Shown here: positions 7,001-14,356 of the stretch, one piece after another | How the letters are laid out: every line of letters starts with the position of its first letter | Position numbering within the stretch: position 1 is the first letter of the stretch | Source of the DNA: an uncultured Collinsella sp. | Lineage (GTDB): Bacteria; Actinomycetota; Coriobacteriia; Coriobacteriales; Coriobacteriaceae | Assembly: GCA_900556365.1 (NCBI GenBank) | Contig: USOG01000020.1 | Span: 1-14,776, forward strand | Reading direction: 5' to 3' | DNA: 14,776 bases | Translations under genes and position numbers: made by a program | The notes under the pieces: model-generated | Told to the model about the DNA's origin: nothing | The model's database searches: none | What the model saw: only the letters and a program-made list of their open reading frames with translations

Positions 7001-8722
7001 ATCGGCCTGATTTCGCCTCCGCCGCACCACGACATCTACTCCATCGAGGACCTGGCAGAGCTGATCTTTGACCTTAAGAACGCCAACCCCGGCGCGCGCG
7101 TGTCGGTCAAGCTGGTCAGCGAGGCCGGCGTCGGCACCATCGCCACCGGTGTGGCCAAGGGTGCTGCCGACAAGATCTTGATCAGCGGCCATAACGGCGG
7201 TTCGGGTGCCGCTGCGCGCGACTCTATCTGGCATGCGGGTCTGCCGCTGGAGCTTGGCCTTGCCGAGGCTCAGCAGACGTTGCTGCAAAACGGCCTGCGC
7301 TCGCGCGTGGTGCTCGAGGCCGACGGCAAGCTCATGGACGGTACCGATGTCGCCGTCGCCTGCCTGCTGGGTGCCGAGGAGTTTGGCTTTGCGACCATGC
7401 CGCTCATCTCCATGGGCTGCCTCATGCAGCGCGACTGCCAGCAGGATACCTGCCCGGCCGGCATCGCCACGCAAAACTGCCGCCTGCGTCGCGGCTTCCG
7501 CGGCAAGCCAGAGCACGTCGAGCACTTTATGCTCTTTGTTGCCGAGCAGCTGCGCGAGGTCATGGCGAGCCTGGGCTTCCGCACCGTCGACGAGATGGTC
7601 GGCCATCCCGAGTGCCTGCGCCAGATCGAGGTCCCGGGCAACCGCAAGGCCAACCTGCTCGATCTGTCGCCCGTGCTGGCAAGCGCGACCTGTGAGTTTG
7701 GTGCCCACATCCCGGGCGCCGACGGCCGTCACTTCCTGCCCCAGATGGCTGCGGACAGCGAGCTCGATAAGACGCTCGACTCCACGTTGTTTGTGCCCTA
7801 TACGGCCGATGCCCGTGCGCACCTGCGTCCGATTCGCTTTCGCGCCGATATCGCCAACGTCAACCGCTGCGTGGGCACCATCTTGGGCAACGCGGTGACC
7901 AAGGCACATCCCGAGGGCCTGCCCGCCGGCTCCATCACCATCGATTGCGATGGTTCGGCCGGTCAGAGCTTTGGCGCTTTCCTGCCGCGCGGCATTACGC
8001 TCAACGTGTGCGGCGACGCCAACGACTACTTTGGCAAGGGCCTTTCGGGCGGCGAGGTGTCGGTGCGCCCCAACCCGCATGCGACCTACAAGTTCGACGA
8101 GAACATCATCGTGGGCAACGTGGCCTTCTTTGGCGCCACGAGCGGTCGCGGCTTTATTAACGGCTTGGCAGGCCAGCGCTTTGGCGTGCGCAACTCCGGT
8201 GCCACGGTGGTGGTCGAGGGCTGCGGCAACCATGGCTGCGAGTACATGACGGGCGGTCTGGCGCTTATCCTGGGCGAGGTCGGGCAGAACTTCGCCGCCG
8301 GCATGACGGGCGGCGTGGCTTACGTCTTTGACCAGTACGGCACGCTCGATGCCCGTGTGAACCACGAGAGCGTTGAGCTCAAGGCCCCGACGGCCGGCGA
8401 GCTGGCGCAGATTCGTGCGCTCATCCAGGAGCACGTGGACGCGACGCAGAGCCCGCGCGGTATTAAGCTGCTCTACAGCTTTGAGACGATGGGCAAGCAC
8501 TTTGTGAAGGTCATTCCGACCGAGTACGAGCGCGTGTTGGCGATTGTCGCCGCCGCCGAGGCCATCGGTAAGACGCATGCGCAGGCCGAGGAGCTGGCGT
8601 TTGACATTGTGACCGGTCGCGCCGACGCCGCCGATGTCGCTCGCTTTGATGTGGCGGGTGGTGTCGCTGGCGCTGCGCCCACCACCGCCAGCTCTGTTGC
8701 TTCGACCAAAAAGGAGGCGTAA
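4025..8722 (+). CDS. gltB: Glutamate synthase large (alpha) subunit
   Basis: With GltD this enzyme turns glutamine plus 2-oxoglutarate into two glutamates, the second half of GS-GOGAT ammonia assimilation. The 1565-aa product is full length. A 20-residue propeptide precedes Cys21 (HDACGIG), the Ntn-type nucleophile that becomes residue 1 of the type-2 glutamine amidotransferase domain (21 to about 420). HSRYSTNTTPSW (from 232) and HNGEINTLKGN are that domain's substrate-binding strands. A central domain follows, then the FMN/synthase domain, with PGEGGHLPGKKV, the ISPPPHHDIYSIEDL loop and KxxSGHNGGSGAA. The [3Fe-4S] cysteines are C1132-x5-C1138-x4-C1143. The C-terminal GXGXG beta-helix is seen near 1409 (GEVGQNFAAGMTGG). 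The final 25 residues are an Ala/Thr/Ser-rich tail. GGGGAGG (4012-4018) lies 6 nt upstream of the ATG. gltD begins 5 bp after the stop, so the two form an operon. Codon use is strongly GC-ending, and a very long antisense open frame results. Confidence 0.98.
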   Translation: MQADSAQQQGLYRPEFDHDACGIGALADINGERHHQILDDALSILVNLEHRGGTGLEKNTGDGAGILFQVPHHFFRKEAQKCGQILPAEGDYGVAMLFFPQDDKGVEDARRVFEEGCAEAGVPLLFWREVPVDPHDLGETARACMPTILQAFLGRPDDTPAGDAFERRLYVCRRTIEKKADAEFALRDKIFYVCSMSSRTIVYKGMLVATQMRRFFIDLNDAAVKTAVALVHSRYSTNTTPSWERAHPNRFIIHNGEINTLKGNVNWIRAREPNLYSPMLQHDLERVMPIINREGSDSAILDNVLEFLVMNGRPLTRAASMLLPEPWDHNDSLSEERRAYDAYQSMLMEPWDGPAAIAFTDGRTLGAALDRNGLRPARYYVTRDGRFMLASEVGTIEVSPENILTSGCLGPGQMLEVDFARGRVIYNDELRARYAKEKPYRDWIAEETLTVDALDRPAAATPAEDAEVPAAVRMAKLGYHWDDVDEVVRPMAQQGKAPLASMGIDAPLACLSKKTRSFFDYFYQLFAQVTNPPIDALREHMVTSTTLYLGNHGNLLEDSRTACQLVRLERPLLSEEEFERICAIDRVGFKTRRFRAVYRRDAGEGALQAALKQLAEDVEAAVRDGVNIVVLSDRAAAGEVPVPSLLAVGCVHNHLIRAGVRTFADIVVECGDAVSPHDFAALVGYSASGIYPYNAHSCIRDLAAHGDLDVTAEQGIANYNKAATAGIVSIMSKMGISTVQSYHSAQIFEAVGFTPEFVNAYFAGTVSRVGGMGVEDVEREQNERYDAALAILKSPAPDQLLTLGLTKWRPLGGEDHLIDPQTVYLLQTACREDSYDTFKEYSARLHRTGRAVRLRDLLDFNANGRTPVSLDEVEPALNIVRRFNTGAMSYGSISKEAHECMAIAMNRLHGRSNSGEGGEDPRRETPLANGDSKNSAIKQVASARFGVTSRYLCSAFEIQIKMAQGAKPGEGGHLPGKKVYPWIAEVRQSTPGIGLISPPPHHDIYSIEDLAELIFDLKNANPGARVSVKLVSEAGVGTIATGVAKGAADKILISGHNGGSGAAARDSIWHAGLPLELGLAEAQQTLLQNGLRSRVVLEADGKLMDGTDVAVACLLGAEEFGFATMPLISMGCLMQRDCQQDTCPAGIATQNCRLRRGFRGKPEHVEHFMLFVAEQLREVMASLGFRTVDEMVGHPECLRQIEVPGNRKANLLDLSPVLASATCEFGAHIPGADGRHFLPQMAADSELDKTLDSTLFVPYTADARAHLRPIRFRADIANVNRCVGTILGNAVTKAHPEGLPAGSITIDCDGSAGQSFGAFLPRGITLNVCGDANDYFGKGLSGGEVSVRPNPHATYKFDENIIVGNVAFFGATSGRGFINGLAGQRFGVRNSGATVVVEGCGNHGCEYMTGGLALILGEVGQNFAAGMTGGVAYVFDQYGTLDARVNHESVELKAPTAGELAQIRALIQEHVDATQSPRGIKLLYSFETMGKHFVKVIPTEYERVLAIVAAAEAIGKTHAQAEELAFDIVTGRADAADVARFDVAGGVAGAAPTTASSVASTKKEA

Positions 8723-8727
8723 GTGCC

Positions 8728-10209
<1,482 letters not shown>

Positions 10210-10251
10210 GGCGGCTGTTCACAGCTGAATCGTCAAGGGCTGTTCCCAACG

Positions 10252-10311
10252 GCCGGCCCAAAAGGAACGTCCCCAAGTGCCGGCAACTGGGGACGTTCCT
10301 TTTGGGCCGGC
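10252..10311. repeat. Perfect 24-bp inverted repeat (REP-like palindrome) after gltD
   Basis: Arm 10252-10275 is the exact reverse complement of 10288-10311 over 24 bp. It contains AAAAGGAACGTCCCC on one side and GGGGACGTTCCTTTT on the other. The 12-nt centre itself holds TGCCGGCA, a small palindrome. A degenerate partial copy (GGGGACACTCCTT) follows at 10316-10328. The GGGGACGTTCC-type hairpin resembles bacterial repetitive extragenic palindromes of the kind mobilised by REP-associated tyrosine transposases; that link is from general knowledge, and no transposase is in the window. No T-run follows, but such a stable hairpin 43 bp after gltD could protect or end the gltBD mRNA. Confidence 0.85.
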
Positions 10312-10624
10312 ACCCGGGGACACTCCTTGCGAGTTCGCAGGCGACTTTGTCATTTGCCGACGTGCAAGTGTTCATTCGTCGACGTTTGCGACTGTGCTAC
10401 TCTGCTCTTTCTGTGGTGGTAGCGGGCGTTTGCCTCAAATGAGTGAACTGACTGTCTATGTCTACCTGCGGTTTCTTTGCGGTGCGCTCATTCGGTCAAG
10501 CATCCCGTCAAGTGTTTGGTCAGCATCTGGTTTGCAGCCGGAGGCCTATTTTGTCCGTGCTGACAGTGGCTGCCCACCCTCCTCGTAAGCTCAAATTGAG
10601 GTTCATCAGTTTGAGGAGGATGTC
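10312..10624. other. Intergenic stretch without a credible gene
   Basis: Open frames here lack a ribosome binding site and protein-like composition. The region holds the degenerate half palindrome at 10316-10328 and an imperfect direct repeat (10350-10366 and 10372-10388) sharing TCATT and CGACGT. A possible extended -10 (TGC-TACTCT, 10395-10403) has no matching -35. The last 12 nt contain the ribosome binding site of the next gene. It probably carries that gene's promoter, but I cannot place it firmly. Confidence 0.5.
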
Positions 10625-11332
10625 GTGACTGACCACGTTTTAGACCGAGCGCAGCTGGCCGAAGCCGTCGGCAACGATATTGCCGACATGGCCCATTTTT
10701 GGATGCTGCGGAAGTTTCAGTTTTTGGAGCCGGCGCGCGAGCAGTTCGAGATCATTGTCGACCCGTGGCTCGGCTATTGCACCGAGCCTTCCCAAAACGA
10801 AATCATGGCCTACAACATGGCGTTTACCGATTGGCTGCTCTTCGAGCGCCCCTATCGCCATGGCAAGACGCTGCTCGAGCTGTATGTTGATGAGCCGCCG
10901 GCATCGCTTTCGCCTGCCTCGCTCAAGCGGCTCGAGCAGGTGCGCGACACACAGTATTTCTCGCGCTTTGGCATTTTGGACAAGGATCCTGCGAACGGCA
11001 TGGTTGCGCTGAAGGATACGCGCACCGACCGTCGCTTTGATGTCTACGACCCGCATATCGTGCAAAAGGAGCATTGGAGCGACGGCGCGATTGCGGTGCG
11101 CCTCGCTTGCGTCGACGATGTCTGGCTGACGGCGGGACAGCTCTATCTGTATGACATCGCGCGCCTGAGTGACACGGCGGTCGATGGACCGGGTGCGGTG
11201 CATCCCGAGGATCTGCAGGACGGCTTTGACACCTCGTGCGTCAGCTTCTTTTTGCGCCTGGTCCGCGACATCATGGGCGCCCAGGGGCGCTACGTAAAGT
11301 CCCTCAACATCTACGAGCAGGAGTGGGAGTAA
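10625..11332 (+). CDS. Conserved-looking hypothetical protein, 235 aa
   Basis: I do not recognise this protein with certainty. It starts at GTG 10625 with GAGGAGG at 10613-10619; an ATG at 10620 is followed almost at once by a stop. It is soluble, acidic and rich in aromatic residues, with no signal peptide, membrane segment or cysteine cluster. The middle (a TDWLLFERPYRHGKTLLE block near 58-75, then a domain with VALKDTRTDRRFDVYD and VRLACVDDVWLTAGQLYLYD) resembles the non-zinc domain found in many SEC-C-motif proteins, where a helical segment is followed by a small beta domain. The C-terminal SEC-C zinc motif itself is absent. That resemblance is from memory of the family and is weak. It stands alone: more than 400 bp from gltD and followed by a hairpin array. 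Confidence 0.8.
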   Translation: MTDHVLDRAQLAEAVGNDIADMAHFWMLRKFQFLEPAREQFEIIVDPWLGYCTEPSQNEIMAYNMAFTDWLLFERPYRHGKTLLELYVDEPPASLSPASLKRLEQVRDTQYFSRFGILDKDPANGMVALKDTRTDRRFDVYDPHIVQKEHWSDGAIAVRLACVDDVWLTAGQLYLYDIARLSDTAVDGPGAVHPEDLQDGFDTSCVSFFLRLVRDIMGAQGRYVKSLNIYEQEWE

Positions 11333-11365
11333 GGGATGGGCTGTCGCAGCGCCGCCGCGTGTCTA

Positions 11366-11508
11366 TTTGTCTCGATCTGTAACGTTTAGGGACAAAAAAC
11401 CGGTCTACCTGTTACAGATCGAGACGAATGCTTGGGCACCGCTGGTTTGTCTAAATCTGTAACGTTTGGGGGCCTGGAGAACGTCTAACTGTTACAGATT
11501 GAGACGTT
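11366..11508. repeat. Two-unit palindromic hairpin array upstream of the AbiEi-like gene
   Basis: Unit D has core arms 11369-11383 (GTCTCGATCTGTAAC) and 11411-11425, a perfect match. Unit E has arms 11449-11463 (GTCTAAATCTGTAAC) and 11491-11505 with one A-G mismatch. Both interiors (11384-11410, 11464-11490) are 27 nt, and the gap between cores is 23 nt, giving dyad centres 80 bp apart as in the mntH-gltB array. Both interiors begin GTTT and end GTCTAxCT, so D and E look more alike than the others and may be a local duplication. The array ends about 100 nt before the AbiEi-like gene. Confidence 0.92.
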
Positions 11509-11607
11509 TGTCGAAGGCGGCAACGGTGACAATGGCCATTTCCCTGATGTGGTGGTGATGAAAGTGTCAATACCGTTCTTAAACACAAGCAGGCGACACG
11601 TAACACC

Positions 11608-12600
11608 TTGGCGCGGAATAGGATGCTTGCCAGGCTCGCGAAGGCGGCTGAACAAGGCGTGCTGCTTGTGACGCACGACAATGCCGATCTCATGTGGCTG
11701 CGGCGTCATGTGGGGACCGATGACATTGCGGAGCCCGAGCCGTATTTGTTCTGCTTTCAGCATGATTGGGTTGCACTGACGCCGGCGGAGCGAGCGTTGC
11801 GTACCATCAAAGGGCTTGCAGAGTTTCATCCCGATTGGGCGTTTTGGGGTTATGATGCGGCACTTTTGTGGGGTCTGGAGGTGCCGAATGATCTGCTTGG
11901 GCCACGATATCTTGTTAAGACAGGTTGCTCGGTGCCGCTGAGTGCAGGATGCCGGCTGTTGCGTCCGCAGGCGGCGGGTGCACTTGAACAAGTTGATGGC
12001 GTGCAGGTGACGTCATTTTGGCGCACGGTGGAGGATTGCTTGCTGCGTGCGCCGTTCTCCTACGGGTTGGCGATTGCCGATTCTGCACTGCGGGCGAAAG
12101 GCGTTTCACGTGGGGATTTGTGCGAGCGCCTCCGCGCCGATTGCGAGGGCAGGCGAGGGTATCGCAGGGCACAGGTGATTGCGTCGTATGCGGACGGGAT
12201 GTCCGAAAACGGTGGCGAGTCTCGGTTTCGAGCGTTCTTTATTGCATACGGCTTTCCGGTTCCGGAGTTGCAGGTGGAGTTTCGCGATCCGCTCGATTCG
12301 AGCCAGGTGTTTCGGGTCGATTATTTCTGGAGGCTCGAGGACGGGACATGTGTCATCGGCGAGCTCGACGGAAAGGGGAAGTATGCCTTGCAGAACGGCG
12401 AGGGTCGGGAGTCGGTCGACCCGTTCGTGGCAGAGCGTCAGCGTGAATCTCATCTGACAATGCTCGGGCACAAGGTGCTTCGGTTCACGTTTGATGAACT
12501 CAAGAACCCGGGGAAGTTGGTTGAAAAGATGAGGCTGGCGGGTATTCCGCGACGGCCCGATTTGGCTGAGGAGTGGAGACGTCAGTGGTATGGGCGCTAA
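11608..12600 (+). CDS. AbiEi-like antitoxin fold with C-terminal PD-(D/E)XK/DUF559-like domain
   Basis: This is an accessory protein of about 330 aa. Residues 1-170 have the layout of the AbiEi (type IV antitoxin) family: a helical DNA-binding-like N-terminus, WAFWGYDAALLWGLEVP (a WxFxGxxAAxLxGL block near 78-94), then VDGVQVTSFWRTVEDCL (129-145) and AIADSALRAKGVSRGDL (155-171). The C-terminus resembles the DUF559/Vsr-like PD-(D/E)XK nuclease fold: E204 in GESRFR, D238 in VDYFW, the E252-x-D-G-K256 strand, and a following helix with LGHKVLRFTFDEL. The usual histidine after the DG motif of DUF559 is missing (GKGKY instead), so catalysis is uncertain. The start is unclear: TTG 11608 (weak AGGCG upstream) or ATG 11623; the frame is open back to a TGA at 11545, with protein-like codons but no standard start. 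No AbiEii-type nucleotidyltransferase toxin follows. Codons (CGG, CGA, TTG, GGG, GTT) are less GC-ending than in gltBD, consistent with horizontal transfer. Hairpin arrays bracket it. Confidence 0.72.
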   Translation: MARNRMLARLAKAAEQGVLLVTHDNADLMWLRRHVGTDDIAEPEPYLFCFQHDWVALTPAERALRTIKGLAEFHPDWAFWGYDAALLWGLEVPNDLLGPRYLVKTGCSVPLSAGCRLLRPQAAGALEQVDGVQVTSFWRTVEDCLLRAPFSYGLAIADSALRAKGVSRGDLCERLRADCEGRRGYRRAQVIASYADGMSENGGESRFRAFFIAYGFPVPELQVEFRDPLDSSQVFRVDYFWRLEDGTCVIGELDGKGKYALQNGEGRESVDPFVAERQRESHLTMLGHKVLRFTFDELKNPGKLVEKMRLAGIPRRPDLAEEWRRQWYGR

Positions 12601-12605
12601 GAGGT

Positions 12606-12749
12606 TTTGTCTCGATCTGTAACGTTTAGAAGTTGTTTGAGTTCGTAATTGTTACAGATCGAGACAAACCGGTGAAACGTCGACCGAATGTCTCGATCTG
12701 TAACAGCAAGGGGCCCAATAACCCTGTACCTGTTACAGATCGAGACATT
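12606..12749. repeat. Two-unit palindromic hairpin array downstream of the AbiEi-like gene
   Basis: Unit F has arms 12606-12623 and 12651-12668 (18 bp perfect, outer TTT matched by AAA). Unit G has arms 12687-12704 and 12732-12749 (18 bp perfect, outer AAT matched by ATT). Both cores are GTCTCGATCTGTAAC and its complement. Interiors (12624-12650, 12705-12731) are 27 nt and unlike each other. The gap between 15-bp cores is 24 nt, one more than elsewhere, so centres are 81 bp apart. The first arm begins 5 nt after the stop codon of the AbiEi-like gene. No T-run follows either hairpin. A further imperfect stem (GTGGGAC 12767-12773 with GTCCCCCAC 12787-12795) lies beyond and is unrelated. Confidence 0.92.
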
Positions 12750-12895
12750 TCCCTGGTGTCGCTGGGGTGGGACTGCAACGTATTCCGTCCCCCACATCCC
12801 CTCTTCCCTCCGTTAACCGATGCGTCTGCAGCAATCCAGCGGGACTAGGTGATAATGGACAAATGTTCATGTTAATCGTGAGGGAGGAGCTCGAT

Positions 12896-14266
12896 ATGGC
12901 GTCTGCCGATCGTTCCACGTTGTTTATCAATGCGACCATTCTGGATGGTTCGGAGCATATGGAGCCGCAGCCCGACATGGCCGTGGCCGTTGAGCGCGGT
13001 GTCATCACGTGGATGGGGCCGAGTGCTGTGGCGCAGGCGCCTGCGGGTGCCGAGGTTATCGACCTGGCGGGTGCGTATCTCATGCCCGGTCTCATCAATA
13101 TGCATGTGCATCTGTGCGGCTCGGGCAAGCCGGTTTCGGCGGGCGATGCGGGCGCGCTGATGAAGAAGCTCGATAATCCCGTGGGGCGCGCCATCGTGCG
13201 CCATATTCTTAAGGGCAGCGCCCAACAACAACTGGCAAGTGGCGTGACCACGGTGCGCGGTGCGGGTGACCCGCTGTTTGCCGACATCGCCGTTCGTAAT
13301 GCCATCGACGCCGGCAAGTATCAAGGTCCTCGCCTGGTGGCGCCGGGAACGGGCGTCACGGTTCCGGGCGGCCATGGTGCGGGGCTGTTCGCGCAGGTCG
13401 CAAATACCCCCGCCGAGGCAGCCGAACAGGTGCGCGACCTGTATGCGCGCGGTGCCGACGTCATTAAGCTGTTCGTGACGGGCGGCGTGTTCGACGCGAC
13501 CGAGGTGGGCGAGCCGGGCGTGCTGCGTATGCCGGTGGAGGTTGCCGCGGCGGCGTGCAAGGCTGCGCACGAGGTGGGCCTGCCGGTTATGGCCCATGTC
13601 GAGAGCACCGAAGGCGTGAAGGCCGCGCTTGAGGCCGGCGTTGACACAATCGAGCACGGTGCCCCGATGACTCCTGAGATCTTGGAACTGTACCGCGGCG
13701 CCGCGGGCACGCAGCTTGAGGATCGCGCGCCCAGCGTTACCTGCACTATCAGCCCGGCGCTGCCGTTTGTGTTGCTCGACCCGGAAAAGACCCATTCGAC
13801 CGATACGCAAAAGAAGAACGGCGACATCGTGTGCTCGGGCATTATCGAGAGCGCCCGTGCCGCACTGGAAGCTGGCGTTAAGGTGGGCCTGGGCACGGAC
13901 TCGAGCTGCCCGTTCGTGACGCAGTACGACATGTGGCGTGAGGTGGCCTATTTTGCCAAGTATGTCGGCGTGAGCAACGCCTTCGCACTGCATACGGCTA
14001 CGCAAGTCAACGCCGAGCTGCTGGCGCTGGACGGCGAGACTGGCACGATCGAGTGCGGCAAGGCCGCCGATATCTTGGTGACGCGCAAGAACCCGCTCGA
14101 TGACCTGTGCGCACTGCGTGAGCCGACGCACGTGATGTGCCGTGGCGATCTGGTGCGCAAGCTCAAGGTGAAGCGCATTCCCGAGGTGGACGCCGAGCTC
14201 GACGCGATTATGGCCATGCCTGCCGAAGCGCTTGCCGAGGAGCTGGCCCGCGACGGCGTGGCATAG
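12896..14266 (+). CDS. Metal-dependent amidohydrolase (imidazolonepropionase-like)
   Basis: Amidohydrolase-superfamily enzymes hydrolyse amide-type bonds with one or two metals in a TIM barrel. This 456-aa protein has the metal-ligand set: H70-x-H72 (NMHVHL), K191 (DVIKLFVTGG, the usual carbamylated lysine), H234 (VMAHVES), H254 (TIEHGA) and D335 (GLGTDSS). N-terminal (to about 64, ending DLAGAYLMPGLIN) and C-terminal (GTIECGKAADILV) beta-sandwich strands are typical. Substrate cannot be read from sequence; relatives act on imidazolone-like rings, dipeptides (prolidase-type) or N-acyl compounds. ATG 12896 has GGGAGGAG at 12883-12890 and gives the natural family N-terminus; earlier in-frame ATGs at 12863 and 12869 lack a good ribosome binding site. 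No signal peptide is visible, so it is expected to be cytosolic. It appears monocistronic, with hairpin unit G upstream and terminators downstream. The AT-rich GATAAT at 12851-12856 may be part of its promoter, but no -35 is clear. Confidence 0.92.
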   Translation: MASADRSTLFINATILDGSEHMEPQPDMAVAVERGVITWMGPSAVAQAPAGAEVIDLAGAYLMPGLINMHVHLCGSGKPVSAGDAGALMKKLDNPVGRAIVRHILKGSAQQQLASGVTTVRGAGDPLFADIAVRNAIDAGKYQGPRLVAPGTGVTVPGGHGAGLFAQVANTPAEAAEQVRDLYARGADVIKLFVTGGVFDATEVGEPGVLRMPVEVAAAACKAAHEVGLPVMAHVESTEGVKAALEAGVDTIEHGAPMTPEILELYRGAAGTQLEDRAPSVTCTISPALPFVLLDPEKTHSTDTQKKNGDIVCSGIIESARAALEAGVKVGLGTDSSCPFVTQYDMWREVAYFAKYVGVSNAFALHTATQVNAELLALDGETGTIECGKAADILVTRKNPLDDLCALREPTHVMCRGDLVRKLKVKRIPEVDAELDAIMAMPAEALAEELARDGVA

Positions 14267-14269
14267 GTG

Positions 14270-14294
14270 TGACAAAGGGGCAATCCCTTTGTCA
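14270..14294 (+). terminator. Hairpin just after the amidohydrolase gene
   Basis: TGACAAAGGG (14270-14279) pairs perfectly with CCCTTTGTCA (14285-14294) around a 5-nt loop, 4 nt after the stop codon. No T-run follows directly, so it may stabilise the 3' end or act with the next hairpin. Confidence 0.6.
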
Positions 14295-14300
14295 TAATCA

Positions 14301-14336
14301 AAAAAGCGAGGTCTCAGTGCGAGGCCTCGGCTTTTA
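14301..14336. terminator. Bidirectional intrinsic terminator between convergent genes
   Basis: CGAGGTCTC (14307-14315) pairs with GAGGCCTCG (14321-14329) with one G-T wobble. The flanking A-run (14300-14305) and TTTT (14332-14335) extend the stem past a bulged G. With T-runs on both strands it can end the amidohydrolase transcript (plus) and the membrane/zinc-ribbon gene transcript (minus). Confidence 0.8.
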
Positions 14337-14356
14337 TTTGTCCCATGGTATGGCGG

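Noticed and set aside
10277..10588. 103-codon open frame in the gltD-downstream region
   Set aside because: It begins inside the perfect palindrome, lacks a ribosome binding site, and its Ser/Cys-rich translation is not protein-like.
11366..11508. Simple intrinsic terminators
   Set aside because: Stems are strong but no T-run follows any unit, loops are a fixed 27 nt, and one array lies in a divergent gene gap.
12767..12795. Terminator for the AbiEi-like gene
   Set aside because: The stem GTGGGAC/GTCCCCCAC needs a bulge and is followed by a C-rich rather than T-rich tract.
12872..14275. 467-codon open frame antisense to the amidohydrolase gene
   Set aside because: Same codon-bias artefact; the plus-strand protein has the full amidohydrolase metal-ligand set.
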